DNA of 6,067 nt. Source: Planctomycetaceae bacterium. Its GTDB lineage: Bacteria > Planctomycetota > Planctomycetia > Planctomycetales > Planctomycetaceae. Where the stretch lies: NCBI GenBank assembly GCA_003503535.1, contig DOCI01000318.1:16409-22475 (forward strand). The letters are read 5' to 3'. Made by a program: the position numbers and the translations under genes. Shown piece by piece: positions 1 through 6,039 of this stretch. Each line of letters starts with the position of its first letter. Within the stretch, counting starts at the first letter, position 1. Below the pieces are notes generated by a model. That model had not been told where the DNA came from, did no database searches, and was given only the letters and a program-made list of their open reading frames with translations.

Positions 1-28
1 AATTCTTTGCGGCTTTGCGTCTTTGCGT
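1..28. repeat. CTTTGCGN octamer tandem repeat
   Basis: Three head-to-tail octamers are visible: CTTTGCGG at 5-12, CTTTGCGT at 13-20 and CTTTGCGT at 21-28, preceded by AATT. On the minus strand they read as CGCAAAG units. The array may extend beyond the left edge. From memory, short G/C-phased arrays of this kind are dispersed in intergenic DNA of several environmental bacteria. It lies about 110 bases beyond the terminator of the HNH gene and in no gene. Function unknown. Confidence 0.7.
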
Positions 29-136
29 GAAACATTTTAAACAATGAAAATACTGATCCTTCAGATGTTATTTTTAGTCGTAGAATCGCGCTATTTCAAA
101 TTAGAATGCGTATTAATTCCAGTCGTCAGGAAATGT
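29..136. other. Intergenic stretch without a recognisable gene
   Basis: This AT-rich stretch lies between the octamer array and the terminator of the HNH gene. No tRNA, hairpin or well-supported reading frame was seen. A 44-codon plus-strand frame opens at 44, but it has no ribosome binding site and runs through the terminator hairpin. Confidence 0.5.
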
Positions 137-167
137 AAAAAAGCCGCACATCTTTCGATGTACGGCT
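137..167 (-). terminator. Rho-independent terminator of the HNH gene
   Basis: Read on the minus strand, an 11-bp stem (AGCCGTACATC with GATGTGCGGCT, one U-G wobble) closes a GAAA tetraloop of the GNRA type. It is followed at once by a run of U residues (plus-strand A137-A142). It begins 26 bases after the HNH stop codon. Stem, stable loop and U tract all fit an intrinsic terminator for minus-strand transcription. On the plus strand the tail is not U-rich, so it appears one-directional. Confidence 0.9.
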
Positions 168-193
168 CATTTGTATGATCAAAAACGATCAGT

Positions 194-790
194 CTATTTT
201 TGCAATTCGACGTCCCAGTAGGCGTCGCTGATAAACTTCGACCAACTGCTGATGCGATGCTTGGGCATGCTGAAAAGATGTGTCCAACGTGGTCGGACAG
301 GCTTCTGCATCAATTTCATATTCGCTTCAACAGGCGTGCGACCTCCCTTACGGGTATTGCACTGAATGCAGGCCAAAACACAGTTTTCCCAACTGGAACC
401 ACCATTTTGAGAACGTGGCACAACATGATCGATCGTCAGGTCAACACTTTGTGGTTTGCAGCCGCAATATTGACACTGATACTGATCGCGTCGGAACAGG
501 TTGCGACGACTGAAAGTAACCGTCTGCTTCGGAACCTTGGAATAGTTCATCAGCACCACGACTTCAGGAACCAGAATCGACTGTTGCACCGTTTGCACAA
601 CAGCGTCATCTTCCCCCGGATTGATGCGAGACCAGTCCTCCCAGTCATAAGTCTGGTAGTCATGCGGATCGACTGCCTTGACGGTGCCGTTCCACAACAT
701 GATCAGGCAACGTGCGGCAGTCGCGACGCGGACCGGTTGCCAGGATTTATTTAGGACCAGCGTCGGCCGGTCAAGAACCACTTGCGTCAT
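194..790 (-). CDS. HNH endonuclease family protein (198 aa)
   Basis: This is a small HNH nuclease-fold protein. The C-terminal half carries a zinc-ribbon-plus-HNH module: CQYC at residues 106-109, the catalytic-type DH pair at 121-122 in [13 protein letters not shown]136 in the WENCVLAC segment, and the second zinc pair C141/C144 followed by N145 and K148. Residues 1-90 form a separate conserved-looking N-terminal region starting [17 protein letters not shown], a layout I associate with stand-alone HNH proteins common in planctomycetes. The start at 790 is chosen because AGGAGG sits 4 nt upstream. An in-frame ATG at 850 would add 20 poor residues and would lie at the edge of a candidate promoter. 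No restriction methylase, phage or transposon gene is adjacent, so the target and role cannot be deduced. HNH folds also serve in repair and recombination enzymes. Fold assignment is confident; biological function is not. Confidence 0.88.
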   Translation of the reverse strand: MTQVVLDRPTLVLNKSWQPVRVATAARCLIMLWNGTVKAVDPHDYQTYDWEDWSRINPGEDDAVVQTVQQSILVPEVVVLMNYSKVPKQTVTFSRRNLFRRDQYQCQYCGCKPQSVDLTIDHVVPRSQNGGSSWENCVLACIQCNTRKGGRTPVEANMKLMQKPVRPRWTHLFSMPKHRISSWSKFISDAYWDVELQK

Positions 791-794
791 ATCT

Positions 795-800
795 CCTCCT
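795..800 (-). promoter_or_regulatory. Shine-Dalgarno site fixing the HNH start
   Basis: The minus strand reads AGGAGG, then AGAT, then the ATG at 790. It is a full-consensus ribosome binding site, tightly spaced, and favours this start over the in-frame ATG 60 bases upstream. Confidence 0.8.
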
Positions 801-822
801 GTATTCGAGGTCGAGTCAATTA

Positions 823-850
823 TTTTTAGTCCCATGCAGGCATTCGTCAA
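823..850 (-). promoter_or_regulatory. Candidate sigma70-type promoter of the HNH gene
   Basis: On the minus strand TTGACG (845-850) is followed after 16 nt by TAAAAA (823-828). These match TTGACA and TATAAT at 5 and 4 of 6 positions. Transcription would begin near 815, leaving a leader of about 25 nt that contains the AGGAGG site. The position is good but the -10 match is modest. Confidence 0.4.
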
Positions 851-1015
851 CCTGAGGATGGGGTCAGTTCCCCCGAAAAATGATGAAGATTCGACGAATT
901 TTTATGACAAATCTCGATTTGCCATCCTTTAAAGCTGCTCAAATACGGTTTTCGTTCAACTATTCAGGAGAAATATACCTGCCTAACTGATCTGCAAACG
1001 ATGAATTCTGATAAA

Positions 1016-1039
1016 CGGGGGCTTCTGCGAGAGGCCCCG
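1016..1039 (-). terminator. Possible terminator after the glycosyltransferase gene
   Basis: A GC-rich inverted repeat lies 53 bases beyond the glycosyltransferase stop. CGGGG pairs with CCCCG, and after a one-base bulge CTTCT pairs with AGAGG (one wobble), leaving a GCG loop. On the minus strand it is followed by GTTTATC, a weak U tract. It could be an intrinsic terminator with a poor tail or just a 3'-end stabilising hairpin. The rest of 851-1091 shows only a short GGGG/CCCC hairpin at 860-873. Confidence 0.45.
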
Positions 1040-1091
1040 GATATTCACGACAAAGGTTGATTTCACATGCAGGAATTGGCTGCACACGATC

Positions 1092-2246
1092 TCAATGAAC
1101 TTGTCCGACAACATCAACATTGCTCGGAATTTCAACTGGGATGTTCCGTTCCAATATTGCAATTGTGTCATCGGTGCCGTCGTTACCCTGACACGTCTCG
1201 CGAATTTTCGTTCGATACTCTTCGATATGTTCCAGAAAATTATTTAAATGTTTGAGATGAAACTTCTCGAGCGTAACGAAATCTCCACAGCCCATCGCCT
1301 TGAGAAAATGAGCATTGATGAGCTGCTCGTGATGCCAGGTTTCTGGAATTCCCAAGACCGGTTTGCCCAGATACATACACTCGCCAAGCAACTGGTTTCC
1401 AGAGGCACTCACGACGCCATGACAGGCCAGCAAATCATCGACAAAATTCTGAGGGTGAATTTCATGGAAGGTAATCGAACCGACAGGCTCTCGTTCGCCC
1501 AATCCATACACTTTCACTGGGATCGGGGATTCCTTGAGAATGTCAACGACATCTGTCTTCGCCTGCTTGCGTAAGTAGGAGAGTAAAAAGGGGGGATGAT
1601 TTGAATCAGCGGATTCTGTTCCTGGACTGTCATAATGAAATTCGTCCTGACGAATTTCCGGTCGAATCATGGGGCCAACACAAATTGCTCCCTTTTTCTT
1701 CCAGCGAGGTTTCAAGTCCGCTTTGAAGAACGAGGAGATGATCGTCTCTTTCTGCGACGTGTAGTGCATCGGCACAGCCAGGCCGATAAACCAGGCGAAG
1801 AATCTCAGGTGCATCGGCAGGATGGACAGATCGTAGGCGACCAGAAAGTGCTGATGCGTCATGCTCAGATAAGGTTTGCCACAATATTTTGCTGCACGTG
1901 CCAGGGCAGGTTCGAAGTCGGTCAGGATGACATCGGGCTGATGTGTCTCAATCTCATCAGCTAAATATTGAACGAGTTTGGGCAGATGGGAATGCTGATA
2001 ATGAAATCCCCGGTAAATCGTTTTCGTCAGATGGATATTTCCATCGACGTAGTGAAACTTGAGCCCGGGGATTTCGATCAGACGAACGTCGGGATCGTTT
2101 CCGTATTGAGGTTCAAGAAAACGATAGGCATCACCGGGAGCAAACAGAGTGATCTCATGACGATCCCGCATCCGCTCAACAAGTGAGCGAACCCGCGTCG
2201 CATGCCCACGGCCTTCGCCAGACATACTCATAAAGATTTTCGCCAT
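1092..2246 (-). CDS. GT-B fold glycosyltransferase, MJ1255/GT28-like (384 aa)
   Basis: This is a predicted nucleotide-sugar-dependent glycosyltransferase with two Rossmann-like halves. The N-terminal acceptor half opens [18 protein letters not shown], whose glycine-rich loop (residues 9-17) matches the start of MurG/UGT-type enzymes. A region near residues 105-112 reads DVILTDFEP. The C-terminal donor-binding half has [20 protein letters not shown] (278-297), then [14 protein letters not shown] to residue 312, the pattern that binds the nucleotide sugar in GT1/GT28-like enzymes. A hydrophobic, aromatic segment at about 144-160 may contact membrane. The length suits the archaeal/bacterial MJ1255-like group. 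The start at 2246 is set by GGAGGG 6 nt upstream. It follows btaB after 206 bases that hold repeats, so it may be an operon member or a separate unit. Next to DAG-consuming betaine-lipid genes, a DAG or lipid acceptor is an attractive inference. Polysaccharide synthesis is the alternative. Sugar and acceptor are unknown. Confidence 0.85.
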   Translation of the reverse strand: MAKIFMSMSGEGRGHATRVRSLVERMRDRHEITLFAPGDAYRFLEPQYGNDPDVRLIEIPGLKFHYVDGNIHLTKTIYRGFHYQHSHLPKLVQYLADEIETHQPDVILTDFEPALARAAKYCGKPYLSMTHQHFLVAYDLSILPMHLRFFAWFIGLAVPMHYTSQKETIISSFFKADLKPRWKKKGAICVGPMIRPEIRQDEFHYDSPGTESADSNHPPFLLSYLRKQAKTDVVDILKESPIPVKVYGLGEREPVGSITFHEIHPQNFVDDLLACHGVVSASGNQLLGECMYLGKPVLGIPETWHHEQLINAHFLKAMGCGDFVTLEKFHLKHLNNFLEHIEEYRTKIRETCQGNDGTDDTIAILERNIPVEIPSNVDVVGQVH

Positions 2247-2252
2247 CCGTAT

Positions 2253-2258
2253 CCCTCC
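2253..2258 (-). promoter_or_regulatory. Shine-Dalgarno site fixing the glycosyltransferase start
   Basis: The minus strand reads GGAGGG, then six bases, then the ATG at 2246. This supports the start at MAKIF and argues against an in-frame ATG at 2366, whose extra 40 residues would be encoded largely by the CACAGAG repeat. Confidence 0.8.
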
Positions 2259-2265
2259 GGGAAGA

Positions 2266-2285
2266 TGACATATTGTCAATGACAA
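2266..2285. promoter_or_regulatory. Triple TGTCA half-site, candidate operator
   Basis: The plus strand carries TGACA (2266-2270), TGTCA (2274-2278) and TGACA (2280-2284). The last two lie within a perfect 13-base dyad, TTGTCA-A-TGACAA (2273-2285). The first two form another dyad with a 3-base centre. The cluster is 20-39 bases upstream of the glycosyltransferase start, where a repressor or activator could act. The half-site resembles the TGTCA core of Pho boxes, but the same-direction copies are 14 bases apart, not the 11 expected of PhoB sites. No -10/-35 pair could be assigned here. Confidence 0.4.
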
Positions 2286-2326
2286 CTGTTCGATGCGAAT
2301 AAATGTCGCAAAGAAATTTAATTGAC

Positions 2327-2420
2327 CACAGAGGCACAGAGAACACAGAGAAATTTGACTCTCCAATTGTCCGTATGTTGGTGATCTTATCTCCTCCTCT
2401 GTGAATTCTGTGTCTCAGTG
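2327..2420. repeat. Paired CACAGAG-type repeat arms in inverted orientation
   Basis: The left arm at 2327-2350 consists of CACAGAGG, CACAGAGA and A-CACAGAG. The right arm at 2396-2420 reads CCTCTGTG, AATTCTGTG, TCTCAGTG, which is an imperfect reverse complement of the left. About 45 unique bases separate them, so a long imperfect hairpin could form in RNA of either strand. From memory, CCACAGAGRCACAGAG-type arrays are dispersed in intergenic DNA of diverse environmental bacteria and archaea. The element fills most of the btaB-glycosyltransferase gap and might attenuate or protect the transcript. No transposase is present. Confidence 0.65.
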
Positions 2421-2452
2421 ATATTAATATTTTTTGTATTACTCAAATACTA

Positions 2453-3214
2453 TTATATTGTCGGTTCGATTTTCTCGCTCTTCTTCCCCAGGAAAATATA
2501 ATGCGGAGCTCTGACAAGTGGCAAGAACGGAACTTTGCCGCGACGTTGTTCCAATCGCAAAGGTTCGAAGTATTTGTGCAAATAAGGTAAGTGATCGCCA
2601 TTCAGAAAAACATTATCTGAACTGAACCAGACCGTCCAGAAATTGCGTGTCGACCAGGGATGTTGAGTGAAACCTTCAGCCGGATACTTTCGAGACACGA
2701 AAAAATCGACAATTCCAATGACCCCGCCCGGTTTCAAAATTCGATACGCATTGTCGATTGCGGCGAACCAGTCGGGTATCATTGTCAGCGAGTAGGAGAA
2801 GGTCACGACATCGGCATAACCTTCTTCGGGAGTGAATTTAGTGGCATCAGCATGAGTCGGAATGATTTGTGGCCAGTTGCGTTCTACGACCCGTTCCCGG
2901 GCAACATCAAGTAATGGCTCGCACAGATCGACCTGATAGACCTTCTTGAGCCGCGGAATTGTCTCGGCTACATATTCCGCATTCGATCCTGTGCCAGCTC
3001 CCAGATCAACCCAGATGCCATCATCCGGAAAAACAATGGTTTCGAGCATTTCCTGTCGACCATGCAGCAACTTTTTGCGAAAACTGTCGTAATCGCCCGC
3101 CTGACCTTTGTAGAAACTGGAGAGCCGCTCTTCGTGCGTGTTGCCAGTCACGCGATTGAGCGCCAGGTGCCACAACACGCGGGCATTGGAACTGATCGAC
3201 TGAGGCAGCGGCAT
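2453..3214 (-). CDS. btaB: BtaB-type SAM-dependent N-methyltransferase of betaine lipid synthesis (253 aa)
   Basis: The predicted role is the three successive N-methylations of diacylglyceryl-homoserine that yield DGTS, using SAM as donor. Class I methyltransferase features are plain: motif I VDLGAGTG at residues 69-76, the acidic strand VYQVDL at 92-97, ADATKF at 122-127, and the post-motif [12 protein letters not shown] at 160-171. [10 protein letters not shown] at 140-149 closely resembles the SYSLSMIPDW segment I recall from known BtaB proteins and is the most specific clue. The N-terminal part [20 protein letters not shown] (34-53) recalls the methyltransferase half of fungal and algal BTA1 fusions. 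The start at 3214 has AGGA six bases upstream. It follows btaA after 128 bases on the same strand, the expected partner gene. The main alternative is a phospholipid N-methyltransferase (PmtA-like), made unlikely by the neighbour and the SYSL motif. Confidence 0.88.
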   Translation of the reverse strand: MPLPQSISSNARVLWHLALNRVTGNTHEERLSSFYKGQAGDYDSFRKKLLHGRQEMLETIVFPDDGIWVDLGAGTGSNAEYVAETIPRLKKVYQVDLCEPLLDVARERVVERNWPQIIPTHADATKFTPEEGYADVVTFSYSLTMIPDWFAAIDNAYRILKPGGVIGIVDFFVSRKYPAEGFTQHPWSTRNFWTVWFSSDNVFLNGDHLPYLHKYFEPLRLEQRRGKVPFLPLVRAPHYIFLGKKSEKIEPTI

Positions 3215-3342
3215 AAATATTCCTGATTCTCAACTTCTCAAATGGGCATTAATTACTTTTTCGTACAGGCAGGAAGCTCAATAGCGTGATTCTCTTCATC
3301 GTTATTACACACTCGATTGTACTTCGTGCTTGTCGTTTAACC
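3215..3342 (-). other. btaA-btaB intergenic spacer
   Basis: This 128-base spacer holds the AGGA ribosome binding site of btaB (3221-3224 on the plus strand) but no clear terminator stem with U tract and no convincing -35/-10 pair. Read-through from btaA into btaB is therefore likely. Confidence 0.5.
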
Positions 3343-4683
3343 TCAAGTTCCAACAGGTTCTTTGGCTGATTCTGCCGTTTTATCTTCGAGTGGTTTAGGC
3401 TTCGCATCCCGATCCAGATGAGCGATATAGAAACTGCCATAAGTATGGACGCGGTCTTTGGGGTGCAATTCCGAAGCCAGTTCCTGTTTGTAATTCAGGA
3501 GTTGTCCAACATTGCAGTCTTCACCGTTCCATTGGACGGGAATTGGATCGACAAAATCAACTTCCAATCCGGCACTTCGCCAGAGGAATCGTGTTTTCGG
3601 GGCGGCTCGATCAAGCATCACCTGCCATTCATCGGCCAGCACATCGGCGCGTACTTCTGCCAGCCAGTCCATATGATCCAGCAGAATATACCGCGAAACT
3701 TCAACTTCTTGATCTTCCCGCAGGAAGCCAAGGATGGTGTTGGTGTGAATCGAAATTCGATCAACCAATCCATTCTTAAGTCGCATGAAATTATCCTGCT
3801 TCAGATATTCTGGACAGCACTCGGGTGTGTAGTGTCCAGTCAAATAGACATGCCAGAAGTAATTGTCTCGAATCGGCAGTTTCGTGAATACCGTTTCGAG
3901 AGAATCGACAACGAACTGCAGAATACCTCCGGGATAACTTCGATCGAGCTGTCGTCTTTGAGCGCGAGGCACTCCAAGAAGTGACAATGTCATATCGCGT
4001 TTCATGGCCCATTTCAGGAATGGCGTCCACAGTGTTTCTCGTAAACGATGTTTGTCGTAAATTTGCTGCTGTTCTTCAACAGACTTTGCTGCCAGCAACT
4101 CATCGACAGCAGGGCGCAGTTTTTTAATGCGATTGACATAAATATTGATCAACCAGGCAAACATTCCTGAGGTTGCGTAGAAATAGAAGCTCGGTCGGCG
4201 ACCATTTCCAGAAAACATCTTCGTCCGTTTGTCCCAATAGGAAACCGAGGCGTGCGTAAGATGTTTTCGGAGTTTATCTTTGTAAATCTTCTTGTATCCA
4301 GAGAGTCGACCGCGGCCAAACATCTGGAAAAACTGGTCGTAATCCAATTCCCGGATCGCTGCCAGTTTCAGTTCGAGCAGTGCGTTTTGTCGGGGATTCA
4401 CATCGACCGCATGCACATGCTTCGGCTCTTTGAGCGCGTAATCGATCGCGTTACAACCAGCCGAGGTGATGACCATGACGACATCATCAGGACCGAGTTC
4501 CAGCGCGACATGATCGAGTCGGGGATCTTCCCAGCAAGTGTTGTAGACGAGATTATTTTGATGGACGAGATTGAACCAGGTTTTGCTCAGACGGTCGAAA
4601 TTGAGCCGTCGTCGTTTTTTTTGGATATCACCATCACTTGAAGTCGTTGCCTCAGGAGATTTGTTTTTCTTGGGACGCAGCAT
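3343..4683 (-). CDS. btaA: BtaA, SAM:diacylglycerol 3-amino-3-carboxypropyltransferase (DUF3419, 446 aa)
   Basis: BtaA transfers the 3-amino-3-carboxypropyl group of SAM to the free hydroxyl of DAG, giving diacylglyceryl-homoserine, the committed step to DGTS. Family hallmarks are visible: [14 protein letters not shown] at residues 44-57, the SAM-binding segment [14 protein letters not shown] at 71-84, and the acidic turn [15 protein letters not shown] at 92-106. HMDWL at 337-341 precedes the C-terminal part. The second segment has Cys77 where proteobacterial and fungal members, as I recall them, have Asp (SAGDNAL), so this is a distinct subgroup. Residues 1-27 are lysine/arginine-rich and polar, probably a disordered extension. 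A weak GGA is the only purine-rich site before the ATG at 4683, which overlaps the end of the phosphoesterase frame by 32 bases, so translation may be coupled. No signal peptide is seen; it should act at the inner face of the membrane. Betaine-lipid family assignment is strong; activity is inferred. Confidence 0.92.
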   Translation of the reverse strand: MLRPKKNKSPEATTSSDGDIQKKRRRLNFDRLSKTWFNLVHQNNLVYNTCWEDPRLDHVALELGPDDVVMVITSAGCNAIDYALKEPKHVHAVDVNPRQNALLELKLAAIRELDYDQFFQMFGRGRLSGYKKIYKDKLRKHLTHASVSYWDKRTKMFSGNGRRPSFYFYATSGMFAWLINIYVNRIKKLRPAVDELLAAKSVEEQQQIYDKHRLRETLWTPFLKWAMKRDMTLSLLGVPRAQRRQLDRSYPGGILQFVVDSLETVFTKLPIRDNYFWHVYLTGHYTPECCPEYLKQDNFMRLKNGLVDRISIHTNTILGFLREDQEVEVSRYILLDHMDWLAEVRADVLADEWQVMLDRAAPKTRFLWRSAGLEVDFVDPIPVQWNGEDCNVGQLLNYKQELASELHPKDRVHTYGSFYIAHLDRDAKPKPLEDKTAESAKEPVGT

Positions 4684-5698
4684 CAGATTGATTTCCGCTG
4701 GCCTGATTCACTTGCTGGCAGCCTGTTTCGGACGTCTTCTCGGGAAATGAATGCCGATGTGTCCAACGATTGCTTTTGAGTAGTGTCAATTGCACATCGT
4801 CTCGGGGAGGTCTCGTTCTCCAGGTGGAGCAACGAGTTTGAGTTTGCCTGCTTTTGGTGGTTTTGGCCGAAGAATAATGTTTCGGGTTGAAAAAAGTCAG
4901 CTCCCAGTCGCCGGTGGTCTGCTCTATCAAAGCAGAACAGTGTTCGACCCAGTCGCCTGTATTACAATACGATATTGAGCTTCGAGAAACAATCTTAGGC
5001 TCATGAACATGCCCGCAAATTATCCCGTCGTAGCCACCACGCTCGGCATAATTGGCAGCGGTTTCCTCAAATTGCTCCACAAACTGCTGTACTTTAGACG
5101 ATTGCCGCTTCGCCCAGCGAGCAATATTGCTCCGTTTTCTTTGAGGAAAAAATCGGGTTAATCCCCCATCGATACGCAATAGCCAGTCATAAACCACAGT
5201 TACAAAGGCAGAAACGAATCCCGCAGCCTTTTCATGATGATCAAACTGATCCCCATGGGTCACCAGCAGGCGGGCTTTGCGGTGCGATTCGTACAGAAAT
5301 TCGTCAGCAATCCGGATCTGGTCCGATCGCACAAACTGCGGTAATGAGGGAAGCAGATCCCGCATGAATTCATCATGATTGCCGGGGGTGTAGTAAATGA
5401 TGGTGCCGTTGGAGAGTAAGTCGGCGAAGCGATTGAGGATCTGATTGTAAACTTTCGGCCAGTGCCAGAACTTTTTCAGGCGACGTCCATCAAGAATATC
5501 ACCCACCAGAAACAGCTTTTCAGGGCGATATCGATTCAGCAGTGCCAGAAACTCATCGGCTGACGAATGCGGACTTCCCAGATGCACATCACTCAGGAAA
5601 AGTGCACGCACTTTTTCTCCCATAGGAGTATGATGGGGCCTTGCAGCAGCAGACTTGACCGGAAAGGACGGCGTCGCGGGGAAATTGGGATCAATCAT
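4652..5698 (-). CDS. plcP: Calcineurin-like metallophosphoesterase, PlcP/LpxH type (348 aa, 3' frame doubtful)
   Basis: This is a two-metal phosphoesterase of the UDP-2,3-diacylglucosamine hydrolase-like group. Ligand motifs occur in canonical order: SDVHLG at residues 36-41, VGDILDGR at 65-72, GNHDE at 106-110, THGDQFDHH at 147-155 and GHVHEP at 229-234. Residues 160-205 combine a hydrophobic helix with a basic stretch ([14 protein letters not shown]), suiting membrane-lipid substrates. The start at 5698 has AGGTGA four bases upstream; Met26 lacks a comparable site. Placement before btaA and btaB favours PlcP, the phosphate-starvation phospholipase C that releases DAG for phosphorus-free lipids, over LpxH of lipid A synthesis, which belongs to the same superfamily and cannot be excluded. 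The domain ends near residue 270. The remaining 78 residues are S/T/Q/R-rich without coding-like composition, so a frameshift at the homopolymer 4890-4895 is suspected. The symbol is a proposal. Confidence 0.8.
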   Translation of the reverse strand: MIDPNFPATPSFPVKSAAARPHHTPMGEKVRALFLSDVHLGSPHSSADEFLALLNRYRPEKLFLVGDILDGRRLKKFWHWPKVYNQILNRFADLLSNGTIIYYTPGNHDEFMRDLLPSLPQFVRSDQIRIADEFLYESHRKARLLVTHGDQFDHHEKAAGFVSAFVTVVYDWLLRIDGGLTRFFPQRKRSNIARWAKRQSSKVQQFVEQFEETAANYAERGGYDGIICGHVHEPKIVSRSSISYCNTGDWVEHCSALIEQTTGDWELTFFNPKHYSSAKTTKSRQTQTRCSTWRTRPPRDDVQLTLLKSNRWTHRHSFPEKTSETGCQQVNQASGNQSDAASQEKQIS

Positions 5699-5702
5699 AA
5701 AA

Positions 5703-5708
5703 TCACCT
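5703..5708 (-). promoter_or_regulatory. Shine-Dalgarno site of the phosphoesterase gene
   Basis: The minus strand reads AGGTGA, then TTTT, then the ATG at 5698. It decides between this start and the internal in-frame Met26, which is preceded by pyrimidine-rich sequence. Confidence 0.65.
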
Positions 5709-5744
5709 GGGCCTTCCCTGACCTGTCAATAGAAAAGTATTGGC

Positions 5745-5759
5745 AGCGATAATATCGCT
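5745..5759. promoter_or_regulatory. Perfect 15-base palindrome, candidate operator
   Basis: AGCGATA-A-TATCGCT is a perfect dyad with seven-base arms around a single central base. It covers the predicted -10 box of the phosphoesterase promoter, the position expected of a repressor site. It is too tight to form an RNA hairpin, which favours a protein binding site. The binding protein is unknown. Confidence 0.45.
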
Positions 5760-5776
5760 TATGGACTTCCTGTCTT
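5749..5776 (-). promoter_or_regulatory. Candidate promoter of the lipid-remodelling genes
   Basis: On the minus strand AAGACA (5771-5776) and TATTAT (5749-5754) are separated by 16 bases, matching the sigma70 hexamers at 4 and 5 of 6 positions. A start near 5742 would give a leader of about 44 bases before the phosphoesterase ATG. The weak -35 would fit a promoter that needs an activator. Confidence 0.38.
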
Positions 5777-5829
5777 AAATTCATAATTCCTGAACGGGAT
5801 CGATCTATCATCAGCAGGTTGTGAATGTT

Positions 5830-5839
5830 CTGACGTCAG
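5830..5839. promoter_or_regulatory. CTGACGTCAG palindrome
   Basis: A perfect ten-base palindrome lies about 130 bases upstream of the phosphoesterase start and 210 bases before the possible plus-strand start. It is short enough to occur by chance; recorded as a possible protein binding site only. Confidence 0.2.
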
Positions 5840-5893
5840 GATTTGAACGTGTTCTCTATTTCTCTTTTCGACAGAATCCTTACCGCCAACAAA

Positions 5894-5928
5894 TAACATA
5901 AGGTGTGTTCCTGATGAGATTTATGTTA
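5894..5928. repeat. TAACATAA / TTATGTTA inverted repeat
   Basis: Perfect eight-base arms at 5894-5901 and 5921-5928 flank 19 bases. The repeat sits in the putative divergent control region, just upstream of the candidate plus-strand promoter. It could be a two-site operator or a weak AT-rich hairpin. Confidence 0.35.
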
Positions 5929-5946
5929 AGGAGTAAAATACCGGGC

Positions 5947-5973
5947 TTGACTGCATGCGGAAGTGGCTAAACT
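5947..5973 (+). promoter_or_regulatory. Candidate plus-strand promoter near the right edge
   Basis: TTGACT (5947-5952) and TAAACT (5968-5973) match the sigma70 hexamers at 5 and 4 of 6 positions, with a short 15-base spacer. A dyad-like GGTTCAAATTGAAACC follows at 5975-5990. It would serve a gene beginning at 6040. Confidence 0.3.
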
Positions 5974-6003
5974 AGGTTCAAATTGAAACCCGGAGAAAAT
6001 CCT

Positions 6004-6026
6004 CAAACTGCAAATAGATCAGTTTG
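6004..6026 (+). repeat. Leader inverted repeat CAAACTG / CAGTTTG
   Basis: Seven-base perfect arms (6004-6010 and 6020-6026) enclose nine bases and end five bases before the AGGA site of the possible gene at 6040. In RNA this makes a small hairpin next to the ribosome binding site; as DNA it may be an operator. Confidence 0.35.
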
Positions 6027-6039
6027 CACCAGGATAACA

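Noticed and set aside
44..178. 44-codon plus-strand frame
   Set aside because: It has no ribosome binding site, reads straight through the terminator hairpin at 142-167, and has no recognisable features.
200..754. Long plus-strand frame opposite the HNH gene
   Set aside because: It is antisense to a gene with clear zinc and HNH motifs, and its translation shows no recognisable domain. The other plus-strand frames opposite the lipid genes are rejected for the same reason.
791..850. Longer start of the HNH protein at 850
   Set aside because: It would place the start codon in the candidate -35 box, and AGGAGG lies directly before the ATG at 790.
860..873. GGGG-TCAGTT-CCCC hairpin
   Set aside because: The stem is only four to five base pairs, and on the minus strand there is no U tract after it. 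It could be part of a dispersed repeat, but one copy cannot show that.
2247..2366. Longer start of the glycosyltransferase at 2366
   Set aside because: The extra 40 residues are cysteine/leucine-rich because they translate the CACAGAG repeat. The start at 2246 has a strong ribosome binding site and begins exactly at the conserved domain.
5723..5776. Pho-box-like CTGTCAA (5723-5729) and CTGTCTTAAATTCATAAT (from 5770)
   Set aside because: Each has only one good half-site. The positions 11 bases away match the CTGTCAT consensus poorly, and the orientation is opposite to that of the lipid genes.
5914..5970. 18-codon plus-strand frame beginning at 5914
   Set aside because: It has no Shine-Dalgarno site and overlaps the inverted repeat and the candidate promoter. 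The peptide resembles nothing known to me.
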